A program made the translations under genes and the position numbers. Positions 18,222 through 25,980 of a stretch of 64,000 bases of DNA are shown here, in pieces (positions within the stretch are counted from its first letter, which is position 1; each line of letters begins with the position of its first letter). This DNA comes from Geothrix sp. Its GTDB lineage: Bacteria > Acidobacteriota > Holophagae > Holophagales > Holophagaceae. The DNA lies in contig NZ_JAHRYQ010000001.1 in assembly GCF_020622065.1 (NCBI RefSeq), forward strand, positions 1,736,001 to 1,800,000. The letters run 5' to 3'. The notes beneath the pieces were generated by a model, which was not told the DNA's origin, did not search any database, and worked only from the letters and a program-made list of their open reading frames with translations.

Positions 18222-18577
18222 GCGCGCTGGGCCACCACCTGCTCGTGGAATTCACGGGTTGCGAGGCCGCGGTCCTGGCCGATCTGGACCGAGTCACCGC
18301 CGCCATGCTGGAGGCCGCCCGGGTCTCCGGCGCCACCATCGTCACCCACAGCTTCCACCACTTCAGCCCCCACGGCGTCAGCGGTGCGGTGATCATCGCG
18401 GAAAGCCACTTGGCCATCCACACCTGGCCCGAATACGGCTTCGCCGCCGTGGATTTCTTCAGCTGCGGCGGCGTGGACATGGACCGCGGCCTGGCCTGTC
18501 TGAAGGCGGCCTTCGACGCCCAGGCGGAAACCCGGCTCGAATTGGAACGAGGCCCCCTCCGGACGGTCAGCCCGTAA
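18218..18577 (+). CDS. speD: S-adenosylmethionine decarboxylase proenzyme
   Basis: A 119-residue small SpeD that decarboxylates SAM to supply aminopropyl groups for spermidine. It self-cleaves before Ser63 (AESHLAIHTWPE), creating the pyruvoyl cofactor; His68 and Cys83 (FFSCGG) are the processing and catalytic residues. The ATG overlaps the upstream methyltransferase stop by 4 bases. Its end overlaps the convergent MGMT gene by 11 bases. No spermidine synthase gene is adjacent. Confidence 0.94.
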   Translation: MSALGHHLLVEFTGCEAAVLADLDRVTAAMLEAARVSGATIVTHSFHHFSPHGVSGAVIIAESHLAIHTWPEYGFAAVDFFSCGGVDMDRGLACLKAAFDAQAETRLELERGPLRTVSP

Positions 18578-19070
18578 TCGCCCCCTCCAGCCGCAACAGC
18601 CGCCCCTTCATGGCCAGGCCACCCGCATAACCTGTCAGCGTGCCATTGGCCCCGATCACACGGTGGCATGGGACGAGGATCGACACAGGGTTGGCGCCGT
18701 TGGCCCGCCCCACGGCCCGGCTGAGATTGGCATCTCCGAGGTCCGCGGCCAGCTGTCCGTAGCTGCGGGTCTCGCCGAAGGGGATGCGCTGGAGGGCCGC
18801 CCAGACCCGCTGCTCGAAGGCGCTGCCGTGGAGGCGGAAGGGCACTTCGAAGATCCGCCTCCGCCCGGCAGCGTAGGCTTCCAACTGTTCCCGGAGGCGA
18901 TCCACCGAACTCGCCTCGGGACGCGCGACGGGTTCGAGGCGCGCGAGCTTCGCCAGCAGCGGGGCCCGGAATTCATGCCCGGCAAAGCCCAGGTACAGGA
19001 CGGTGCCCTCGGCATCGAAGGCCGCCTGCACAGGCCCGAGGGAGGTGTCGATCCGGTGAATTCCGTTCAT
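18567..19070 (-). CDS. Methylated-DNA-protein cysteine methyltransferase, copy 1
   Basis: A 167-residue MGMT (Ogt/AGT) that removes alkyl groups from O6-alkylguanine by one suicidal transfer to Cys135 in ILVPCHRVIG. The DNA-binding helix with the arginine finger is intact (RAVGRANGANP). The start ATG overlaps the stop of the Ada/AlkA gene by 4 bases, so the two alkylation-repair proteins are probably made together. Confidence 0.94.
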   Translation of the reverse strand: MNGIHRIDTSLGPVQAAFDAEGTVLYLGFAGHEFRAPLLAKLARLEPVARPEASSVDRLREQLEAYAAGRRRIFEVPFRLHGSAFEQRVWAALQRIPFGETRSYGQLAADLGDANLSRAVGRANGANPVSILVPCHRVIGANGTLTGYAGGLAMKGRLLRLEGAITG

Positions 19071-20482
19071 GCGGGGGTTCCCTTCAGGCTGGACCAGAGG
19101 TGGAAGGTGGCCAGGCTGCGATGCGGCGCGAAGGGCGCCATGAGCCGCTGCGTTTCGGTGGCATCCGGCCGGGTCTCCAGACGGAACCAACGCTGGAGGG
19201 CCAGGGTGAGTCCCGCATCCCCCACGGGCACGCAGTCGCGGAAGCCGAGGCCCCGCATCAGCACATACTGGGCCGTCCAGGGGCCGCAGCCCCGCAGGGC
19301 GAGCAGGTCCCTGGCGGCGCCGGTGGCGGTGGCCCGAGCCTCCAGTCGCAGCCGGCCCGCAGCCACCTCGGCCGCGGCGTGGAGCAGATACTCGGCCTTG
19401 CGCCGGGAGAACCTCAGGGCCAGCAAGTCCTCGGGCTGCAGCTCGGAGATCTGCGCAGCCTCGGGGTGGGCGAAGAGCCCTTCCGCCGCAGGCGTCCCGG
19501 CCCGGCGGATCAGGTCGCGCCGCAGGGCATAGGCGAAGGCCAGGTTCACCTGCTGGCCCAAGATGGCCCACACCAGCGCCTCGAAAGCGTCCAGCGTGAG
19601 CAGCACCCTCAGACCCTCGCGCCCCCGGGCCAGGTCCGGGTGCGCCGCCTCGAAGGCCGCGGGCTCCTCCTGCCACCCCAGCAGCCGGAGTGCGGCGCCG
19701 TGGGCCTGGCTCATGGCCGCAGGTCCCCCGGCGCCCTTGAGCGACACCTCCACGGCGCCCGCCCCGAAGGTCAGGACAAGGACGGAGGCCCGGCCTTGGC
19801 AGAGGAACGCCTTGGCGAGGCGCGGGCCCTCCACCCGCTCGGACACGCTGGCGACATCCCGGCCGTGGAAGCGCAGCACATCCTCTACGCGGAGTCCCGC
19901 GGGTTGCGGCAGTGTGAATCCGTCGGAGCCCAGCATGGTGCGGTAGGCACCAGGACTCAGGCCCGTCTGCCGGCGGAAGGCTTCGTGGAACCCCGAGGCA
20001 CTTTCGTAGCCCGATGCGAAGGCCAAGTCGCCCAGGTCTCCCTGACCTGCCGCGAGCCGGGCACAGGCCGCCTGGATGCGGATCCGCTGCAGAAAGGTCG
20101 CAGGCTGCGCCTGGGCGTGATCCCGGAACAGGGTCTTCAGCTTGGTGAGGCCCACGCCGGCGGCCTCGGCCAGGGCTTCCACCTCCGGAAAGGCCGCCGG
20201 ATCCGCCGCGGCCTGCGCCATGGCGTCTTCCAACCGGGCCAGGTCGGCATCTTCGCCCCGGTAGAAGGCATCAGGCCGGCACCGCTTACAGGGCCGGAGA
20301 CCCGCCGCATGGGCCGCCGCTTCATCCGCGAAGAAGCGCACATTGCGGGCCAGGGGCTTGCGGGCCGGGCAGGAGGGCAGGCAGTAGATCCCGGTGGTGA
20401 GGACGCCCGTGAGCACCCGTCCGTCAAAGGAGGCATCCTTCGCCAGGATCCGTTCGTAGAGGTGCTCATCCGACCAGCGCAT
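19067..20482 (-). CDS. Ada N-terminal / AraC / AlkA 3-methyladenine glycosylase fusion
   Basis: 471 residues in three parts. Residues 1-75 are the Ada zinc domain with four cysteines (Cys34, Cys38, Cys65, Cys68) that takes methyl groups from phosphotriesters. Residues 80-185 are an AraC-type helix-turn-helix (DLAFASGYESASGFHEAFRR). The rest is an AlkA DNA glycosylase with an HhH-GPD motif (LRGCGPWTAQYVLMR) and catalytic Asp422 (VPVGDAGL). It can therefore sense DNA methylation, act on transcription and excise alkylated bases. It probably controls this locus and itself. Confidence 0.92.
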   Translation of the reverse strand: MRWSDEHLYERILAKDASFDGRVLTGVLTTGIYCLPSCPARKPLARNVRFFADEAAAHAAGLRPCKRCRPDAFYRGEDADLARLEDAMAQAAADPAAFPEVEALAEAAGVGLTKLKTLFRDHAQAQPATFLQRIRIQAACARLAAGQGDLGDLAFASGYESASGFHEAFRRQTGLSPGAYRTMLGSDGFTLPQPAGLRVEDVLRFHGRDVASVSERVEGPRLAKAFLCQGRASVLVLTFGAGAVEVSLKGAGGPAAMSQAHGAALRLLGWQEEPAAFEAAHPDLARGREGLRVLLTLDAFEALVWAILGQQVNLAFAYALRRDLIRRAGTPAAEGLFAHPEAAQISELQPEDLLALRFSRRKAEYLLHAAAEVAAGRLRLEARATATGAARDLLALRGCGPWTAQYVLMRGLGFRDCVPVGDAGLTLALQRWFRLETRPDATETQRLMAPFAPHRSLATFHLWSSLKGTPA

Positions 20483-20547
20483 GGCTTCATGCTACGGGTC
20501 CCGGAAAGGGAAGTCCTCCGCTGGACGGCGCCGGAATTCCTGTCCGC

Positions 20548-21060
20548 TCAATCCCAGACCAGCGGCAGGGCCGGCTGGGGTGGAGCCTTGGGCAGCACGC
20601 CTTCCAGGCGGAGCAGGAACTCCTTCATGTCCAGGCCCCCGGCATAGCCCACCAGGGATCCATCCGATCCGATCACGCGGTGGCAGGGGATGAGGATGGC
20701 GATGGGATTGGCGCCGTTGGCGCGGGCCGCGGCGCGGATGCACTTCTCGTCTCCCAGGCGCCGGGCCAGCTCCAGGTACGAGATGGCCTGGCCGTAGGGA
20801 ATCTTCTGCAGTTCCTTCCAGACCCGCCGCTGGAAATCCGTGCCTTCGGCCACCATGGGGATGTTGAAGTCCCGAAGGTTTCCCGAGAAGTAGGCCTCCA
20901 GCTGGCGCTTCAGGTAGGGCAGGCTCCTCGGCGCGGGCCCTTCGGGCTGGAGGGGCGGCCGCCCATGCAGGCGTACCAGGTGGATCAGGCGCCCTTCCCC
21001 ATCGAAGGCCGCGCCCAGATCTCCCAGGGGTGTGGACAGCGGATGGAAGGACCCGTTCAT
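20548..21060 (-). CDS. Methylated-DNA-protein cysteine methyltransferase, copy 2
   Basis: A 170-residue MGMT paralogue with active-site Cys126 (AILIPCHRVIG) and an intact RAAARANGANP helix. N-terminal similarity to copy 1 (TPLGDLGAAFD vs TSLGPVQAAFD) suggests duplication. I use ATG at 21060; GTG at 21066 is in frame. There is no strong ribosome site. It lies 65 bases upstream of the Ada/AlkA gene on the same strand. Confidence 0.92.
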   Translation of the reverse strand: MNGSFHPLSTPLGDLGAAFDGEGRLIHLVRLHGRPPLQPEGPAPRSLPYLKRQLEAYFSGNLRDFNIPMVAEGTDFQRRVWKELQKIPYGQAISYLELARRLGDEKCIRAAARANGANPIAILIPCHRVIGSDGSLVGYAGGLDMKEFLLRLEGVLPKAPPQPALPLVWD

Positions 21061-21120
21061 GGGCACAAGAATGGCAGAATCAGGAGACTTAGGTGCAAAT
21101 CCCGCGCCATCGGTCCCAAG

Positions 21121-21585
21121 CTAGGGCCGCCGCCATCCCATGCCCGTCTCCAGATCCCGCAGCGCCCTGGCCAGGGGGCCCTCCCCCGGCAGCAGCACCC
21201 GGTGCGTGGGCACGAGCAGGGCGATGGGATTGGCGGCGCAGGCCATGATGATCAGATCCTCCTCCAGGCTCAGCCAGGCCGCCAGATCCGAGGGCTGCCT
21301 GGATTGGCCGTAGGGAATCGTCCGGACCGTATCCCAGACGCGGAGCTCCAGGGCCGAGCCCTGGGGATCCACAGGAATGGTGAAGGTCCGCAGGGTGCCG
21401 GCCAGGTAGGCCTCCAGCTGCCGATCCAGGAACCGCTTGGCTTCGCGCTGCTCCTTGGGCGGCAGGGGGCTGGTCTTGCGGGGATCAAGACCTTCCACCG
21501 CCAGCTCCCGCAGCCGTCCCCGGCCGTCGAAAGCGGCTCGCATCGGCCCCATCGGGGTATTCAGCTCGTAATGCCAGAGGACCAT
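21121..21585 (-). CDS. MGMT-like protein with the active cysteine replaced by threonine
   Basis: About 154 residues with the MGMT fold, but the catalytic motif PCHRV reads PTHRV (Thr127) and the arginine-finger helix is also changed (LIIMACAANP). It cannot transfer an alkyl group to cysteine in the usual way. Alkyltransferase-like (ATL) proteins carry Trp at this site and flag lesions for nucleotide excision repair; this could be an analogue or a decaying copy. The start is uncertain: ATG at 21585 fits the paralogues, while ATG at 21621 overlaps the divergent mqnA start within a CCATGG palindrome. Confidence 0.8.
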   Translation of the reverse strand: MVLWHYELNTPMGPMRAAFDGRGRLRELAVEGLDPRKTSPLPPKEQREAKRFLDRQLEAYLAGTLRTFTIPVDPQGSALELRVWDTVRTIPYGQSRQPSDLAAWLSLEEDLIIMACAANPIALLVPTHRVLLPGEGPLARALRDLETGMGWRRP

Positions 21586-21619
21586 CAGGGAATCATCGCA
21601 GGGTCGGTAGACTGTTTCC

Positions 21620-22429
21620 ATGGTCACCGAACCTTTCCGCCTGTCCATCATCGACTACTTGAACGCCGCCCCTCTCAACCACGGATTCAAGCACGGCCTT
21701 GGCTGGGAGCACTTCCACCTGAAGTTCCACTATCCCTCGGCCTGCGCCGACCGCCTGCGATCCGGCGAGGTGGATGCCGGCATCGTCAGCTCCATCGAAT
21801 ACCTGCGGATCCCCGATCTCCTCATCGTGCCGGGCCTCTGCATCGCCTCCCCGAAGCGGGTCCGCAGCGTGGTGATCCTCTCCAAGGTGCCGCCGGAGCA
21901 GATCCGCAGCCTGGCCCTGGATACCTCCAGCCGGACCAGCGTGGTGCTGGGGCAGCTCATCCTCCGGGAGCGCTACGGTGTGAGCCCCGAGATCACGGAC
22001 ATGGGCCCCGACCTGCCTGCCATGCTCGAGGCCCACGATGCCGCCCTGATGATCGGGGACTCCGCCATGCGGGCCCCCCGCCAGGGACTCTTCGTCCTGG
22101 ATCTGGCCGAGGAGTGGCATGCCTGGACCGGCCTGCCCTTCGTCTTCGCCCTGTGGCTGGTCCGGAAGAGCGCCCCGCAGCTGCCCGTGCCCGGCGGCGT
22201 GGCCTCCTTCTTCCACAGGAGCTACGAGATCGGCCAGGCCCAGCTGCCCGCCATCATCGAGGAGGCCCGCCGCACCATCGGCTGGACCAAGATCGAACTG
22301 CACGAGTACCTCACGGAAAACATCAGCTACACCCTGGGCGAAGCCGAACGGGAAAGCCTCGCCCTCTTCTTCGAGAAGGCCGTGCGCCACGGCTTTGCGC
22401 CCGAGGAAAAGCCCCTGCGGTTTCTCTGA
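21620..22429 (+). CDS. mqnA: Chorismate dehydratase, futalosine menaquinone pathway
   Basis: 269 residues of the MqnA/MqnD periplasmic-binding-like fold. MqnA converts chorismate to 3-enolpyruvylbenzoate, the entry to the futalosine route of menaquinone. Family marks are IIDYLNAAPLNHGF, the CADRLRSGEVDAGIVSSIEYLR block and ALDTSSRTSVVL. The ATG lies in CCATGG shared with a possible divergent start. Other mqn genes are not in the window. Menaquinone points to anaerobic or mixed respiration. Confidence 0.92.
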   Translation: MVTEPFRLSIIDYLNAAPLNHGFKHGLGWEHFHLKFHYPSACADRLRSGEVDAGIVSSIEYLRIPDLLIVPGLCIASPKRVRSVVILSKVPPEQIRSLALDTSSRTSVVLGQLILRERYGVSPEITDMGPDLPAMLEAHDAALMIGDSAMRAPRQGLFVLDLAEEWHAWTGLPFVFALWLVRKSAPQLPVPGGVASFFHRSYEIGQAQLPAIIEEARRTIGWTKIELHEYLTENISYTLGEAERESLALFFEKAVRHGFAPEEKPLRFL

Positions 22430-22490
22430 TCGCCAGCCATTCTGATCATCGGGCCACCCCAGCGCCCGATCCCCCACCCCAAGGACTCCC

Positions 22491-23801
22491 ATGACCGATC
22501 TCGCGGCTCTTTACCTCACCCACATCGCCGAGCGCCAGCGCACCACCGCCGAGGCCCTGGCCGAGACGGGCTTCGATGCCCTGGTGATTTCCAGCGGGAA
22601 GGTCTACACGCACTTCGCCGACGATCAGGACGCCCCCTTCCACCCCGTTCCCCACTTCGCCCACTGGTGTCCCGTGGCGGGACCGCACCACCTCCTCGTG
22701 ATTCGTCCCGGCCAGAAGCCACGGCTCATCCGCTACGCTCCCGAGGATTTCTGGTACGAGCAGGCCCCCCTGGGGAATCCCTTCTGGGCGCCGGCCTTCG
22801 AGCTCCAAGAGGCGGGCACAGTCGACGAGGTCTGGAAGCTCCTGGGAAACCCCACCCGGGCGGCCTATATCGGCAATGAGACCGACCGCGCGGAAGCGGC
22901 CGGCCTCGAGGCCAATCCGGCCGGACTCACGGCCCGTCTGGACTGGCACCGCACCACCAAGTCAAGCTATGAGGTCCAGTGCATCGAGGAGGCCACGGTG
23001 CTCGCCGCACGGGGCCACCTGGCCGCCAAGGCCGCCTTCCTGGCCGGAGCCAGCGAGCTCGAGATCCACCACGCGTATGTCCAGGCCGTGGGCATCGTGG
23101 ATCAGGAGCTGCCCTATGGCAGCATCGTGGCCCTCAACGAGAAGGGCGCCACGCTCCACTACGAGGGCAAGCGCACCCTGAAGAACGGCTTCGTCATGCT
23201 CATCGACGCCGGCGCCCAGGTCCGCGGCTATGCCTCCGACATCACCCGCACCGTGGCCGCACCCCACTGCGACGGCCGCTTCGCGGCCCTGGTGGACGGC
23301 ATGGAGAGGATCGAGCTCCAGCTCTGCGACCTGGTGAAGCCGGGGCTGCCCTACGGCGACCTGCATCATCAGGGGCATCTTGCCATCGCGGGTCTGCTGA
23401 AGGATCACGGCCTCCTGAACGCGAGCCCCGAAGAGGCCGTGGAGAAAGGCTACAGCCGCCCCTTCTTCCCCCACGGCCTGGGCCATCACCTGGGCATCCA
23501 GGTGCACGATGTGGCCGGGCGGCAGGGTGGACCGGACGGCACCCTCGCGCCTCCGCCAGCCCAGCACCCCACCCTGCGCACCACCCGTACCATCGATGAG
23601 GGGCAGGTCTTCACCGTGGAACCCGGCCTCTACTTCATTCCCATGTTGCTCCGTCCCTTCCGCGCGGGGGAGGACCGGGCGAAGTTCAACTGGACGCTCA
23701 TCGATGAGCTCACCCCCTGCGGCGGGATCCGCATCGAGGACAACCTGCTGGTGACTCCCGGCGGACATCGCAACCTCACCCGGCCGCACCTGCCCAACTG
23801 A
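22491..23801 (+). CDS. M24-family Xaa-Pro dipeptidase (PepQ-like)
   Basis: A 436-residue cytoplasmic prolidase-type metallopeptidase that cleaves Xaa-Pro dipeptides. The N-terminal creatinase-like domain is followed by a pita-bread domain with metal ligands in LIDAGAQVRGYASDITRTV, FFPHGLGHHLGIQVHD, FTVEPGLYFI and GGIRIEDNLL. Length fits PepQ (about 440). The last 23 codons and stop are repeated downstream (23888-23958). Confidence 0.92.
   Translation: MTDLAALYLTHIAERQRTTAEALAETGFDALVISSGKVYTHFADDQDAPFHPVPHFAHWCPVAGPHHLLVIRPGQKPRLIRYAPEDFWYEQAPLGNPFWAPAFELQEAGTVDEVWKLLGNPTRAAYIGNETDRAEAAGLEANPAGLTARLDWHRTTKSSYEVQCIEEATVLAARGHLAAKAAFLAGASELEIHHAYVQAVGIVDQELPYGSIVALNEKGATLHYEGKRTLKNGFVMLIDAGAQVRGYASDITRTVAAPHCDGRFAALVDGMERIELQLCDLVKPGLPYGDLHHQGHLAIAGLLKDHGLLNASPEEAVEKGYSRPFFPHGLGHHLGIQVHDVAGRQGGPDGTLAPPPAQHPTLRTTRTIDEGQVFTVEPGLYFIPMLLRPFRAGEDRAKFNWTLIDELTPCGGIRIEDNLLVTPGGHRNLTRPHLPN
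23731..23801 (+). repeat. 71-bp direct repeat, copy 1 (3' end of the M24 peptidase gene)
   Basis: The last 23 codons and TGA of the peptidase gene plus two bases. An identical copy lies at 23888-23958. As in the E2 case, identity stops exactly at the last base of the stop codon. Confidence 0.97.
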
Positions 23802-24151
23802 GCTGCGGATCCGGACTACCCCCCGATCGCACAGCGCCCCGCGCTGTGCTCCCACTCAGCCTCCGGCTTCGCGGAGGGGGCCCCGTTGCATCGAGGACAA
23901 CCTGCTGGTGACTCCCGGCGGACATCGCAACCTCACCCGGCCGCACCTGCCCAACTGATCGGGAACCTCCACCCGCCGATCACCGGGACGGATAAAAACG
24001 AGCTCACCTTCGCCAACCGTCCGTCAACAGGGCAGTTCCTGTGGCTTCGATTCCGCAGTTCTGCCTTGTGGCCCGGCCTGCCTTCGGGTCTGATGGGAAG
24101 ACTCCGCCCTTCCATTTCTGGCCCCTCCACCCCGTTTCGAGGAGCGTCTTC
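23802..24151. other. 350-base intergenic region with hairpins and a duplicated gene end
   Basis: It holds two strong stem-loops (23829-23849 and 23860-23877), then the second copy of the peptidase gene end (23888-23958), then about 190 bases in which I see no gene or clear site until the GAGGAG ribosome site of the gene at 24152. The first stem is GCACAGCGC paired with its complement around CCC; the second is CCTCCG/CGGAGG around GCTTCG. Confidence 0.8.
23888..23958 (+). repeat. 71-bp direct repeat, copy 2 (duplicated peptidase gene end)
   Basis: Exact copy of 23731-23801, including the TGA stop. The 86 bases between the copies carry two hairpins. It has no ribosome site or start and is unlikely to be translated alone. 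Confidence 0.97.
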
Positions 24152-24484
24152 GTGTCTTCCGAGGCTTTCGACCCCACCCGCAACCATCGCATCAGCCGAG
24201 AGGAGGCCGCCGGCCTGATCCTGGCTTTCCAGGCCGGAGCCGGCCCAGGAACCCACCACGCCTCCGCCTTCAACCGCAGCGCCTTCGAGCAGCTCCTCGC
24301 CCAGCCCGGGGCCGCAGGCATCCGCATCTACCGGGCCCAGCACGAGGACGGATCACCCACGATGGTGATGGTGGCGGTGGACTCGGAGGGCGTGGACCTC
24401 GACGCGCCGACATGCGTCTTTGCCCAGAACTCCCACGACTGCCCACCCGACTGTGCCGGCTCGCGCCTGTCGAAGTTTCCCTGA
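24152..24484 (+). CDS. Small CPPxC protein of a three-gene signalling module
   Basis: About 110 residues, not recognised by named function. It has an N-terminal helix (ISREEAAGLILAFQAG), the block FEQLLAQPGAAGIRIYRAQ, a strand pair ending TMVMVAVDSEGVDLD and a terminal CPPDC. From memory this pattern (LxQpG..GIRxY, then VxVDxxGxDL, then CPPxC) occurs in small uncharacterised proteins, notably of Bacteroidota; I cannot check that here. GTG at 24152 is chosen because GAGGAG lies 8 bases upstream. The next gene starts 9 bases after its stop. Confidence 0.7.
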   Translation: MSSEAFDPTRNHRISREEAAGLILAFQAGAGPGTHHASAFNRSAFEQLLAQPGAAGIRIYRAQHEDGSPTMVMVAVDSEGVDLDAPTCVFAQNSHDCPPDCAGSRLSKFP

Positions 24485-24493
24485 TCCCGGCCC

Positions 24494-25168
24494 ATGGATG
24501 CCAAAACCGTTCATCGATGGATCCTCCACTACATCATCGATCCATCCATCCTGGCGCCGATGGCCGCCTATGCCTGGAGCCGCTTCCGCGGCGGGTACCA
24601 GCGTCCCCCCTGGCTTCGCCCGTTCCTTCGCGTCCAAGTCCTTGATCTGATCCAGGGCGTGATCTTCATCGCCATCGCCATGGCACACCACAACAACCAG
24701 TGGTTCCGCCACATCGTCCAACCCATCATCTTCACCGGTCTCCTTTGGACGCTCGCCAGGACGGCCGAAGAAGGAACCCGGCGCACGCGCCTCTACCTCA
24801 TCTGCATCGGGGTTGGGCTCGCCGCGGCGGTGACGGGCATCTTCGTGAATGGCCTGCTGTGGCGCAATGCGCTGTTCATGACGACTCAGAGCCTCATCTA
24901 CATGGGCCTGGGAACCTACGAGCTGCGGCGGCTCTTCAACTCCGAGGACGACCGGCCCCTGCCGGACCGGCCCGAGTTCTGGTTGGCCGCCGCGCTCTTG
25001 ATCTACGGATCCTCGGCCCTGATCTTCAGCGCCACTTCCAACTACCTTCTCCGCACCCTCTCGGCCCAGATGGTCCATGTTCCCTGGATCGTGAACGGGA
25101 TCGTGATCGTCTGCTACGAGCTCGCCCTGGCCAAGGTGTTCCTATGCAGGAAGTCCACCTCCTCCTGA
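24494..25168 (+). CDS. Multi-spanning membrane protein next to a histidine kinase
   Basis: 224 residues with about five to six hydrophobic segments (for example VIFIAIAMA, LICIGVGLAAAVTGIFV, LIYMGLGTYEL, WLAAALLIYGSSALIF and IVNGIVIVCYELALA). The arrangement resembles the membrane sensor part of 7TM histidine kinases split off as a separate protein. It overlaps the kinase gene by 25 bases, so they are probably made together and may form one receptor. No function can be assigned from sequence alone. Confidence 0.75.
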   Translation: MDAKTVHRWILHYIIDPSILAPMAAYAWSRFRGGYQRPPWLRPFLRVQVLDLIQGVIFIAIAMAHHNNQWFRHIVQPIIFTGLLWTLARTAEEGTRRTRLYLICIGVGLAAAVTGIFVNGLLWRNALFMTTQSLIYMGLGTYELRRLFNSEDDRPLPDRPEFWLAAALLIYGSSALIFSATSNYLLRTLSAQMVHVPWIVNGIVIVCYELALAKVFLCRKSTSS

Positions 25169-25980
25169 TCTTCGGCCTCGCGACGATCGTCGTGATGCTG
25201 CTCAGCTGGCTCGCGCTCTTCAGCGTGGTCCAGGGGAAGAACCGCGTTCTCCAGGAACAGAGGAAGGCCCTCGAAGGAGAGCGGCGCCTCCGGCGAGCCC
25301 AGGAAGCCTTCACCGACAACGCGCATCACGAGCTGCGCACACCGGTGCAGATCCTGTCTGGTCATCTCCAGATGCTCAGCGACCTGGACCCCACGCCCGA
25401 ACAGACGACCCTTCTCCATCAGGCCCAGCAGACCGCCGCCCACCTGAGCCATCTCGTGCAGAGCCTCCTGGATCTCTCCAGCCTGGGCCAGGGAACCCTT
25501 GCCATTCGTCCGGCCCTCACGGACCTCGGAACCTACCTGGCCAGCTTGGCCCGGCGCGCCGAAGCGGATGCCCACGCCAAGGGGCTGGTGATGCAGGTGG
25601 CGATGGATCCCCTGCCCCACCCCCTGGTCTGCGATGCGGCGCGGCTCATCCAATCCCTGGAGGCTCTGCTGGACAACGCCATCGGCTTCTCGGATCGCGG
25701 AACCATCAGCTTCCGGATGGCAGCCCGATCTCAAGGACGCACCTGGCACCTGCGCTTCGAGATTGAGGATCAGGGCCCCGGCCTGCCCCTCGACTGGGAG
25801 CGGTTGATGAGGCCCTTCGAGCAGGAAGAGCAGAGCCTCCGCCGCCGCCGCGGCGGACTGGGCATCGGGCTGCCTCTGGCCGCGGGCCTCATCGAGCGCC
25901 TGGGCGGACGCATCGGATTCCAGCCCCTCACCGCCGGCACCCTGGCCTGGGTGGACATTCCGCTGAAGGAAGAAGCCTAG
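25144..25980 (+). CDS. Short membrane-anchored sensor histidine kinase
   Basis: 278 residues. One N-terminal membrane helix (about 5-27) leads to a coiled segment and the phospho-acceptor box [16 protein letters not shown], then an ATPase domain with LLDNAIG (N box), DQGPGLP (G1) and [13 protein letters not shown] (G2). It lacks a periplasmic sensor of its own, which fits input from the overlapping membrane protein. No response regulator is adjacent. The ATG at 25144 is inside the end of the upstream gene. It overlaps the convergent chemoreceptor gene by 4 bases. Confidence 0.88.
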   Translation: MQEVHLLLIFGLATIVVMLLSWLALFSVVQGKNRVLQEQRKALEGERRLRRAQEAFTDNAHHELRTPVQILSGHLQMLSDLDPTPEQTTLLHQAQQTAAHLSHLVQSLLDLSSLGQGTLAIRPALTDLGTYLASLARRAEADAHAKGLVMQVAMDPLPHPLVCDAARLIQSLEALLDNAIGFSDRGTISFRMAARSQGRTWHLRFEIEDQGPGLPLDWERLMRPFEQEEQSLRRRRGGLGIGLPLAAGLIERLGGRIGFQPLTAGTLAWVDIPLKEEA

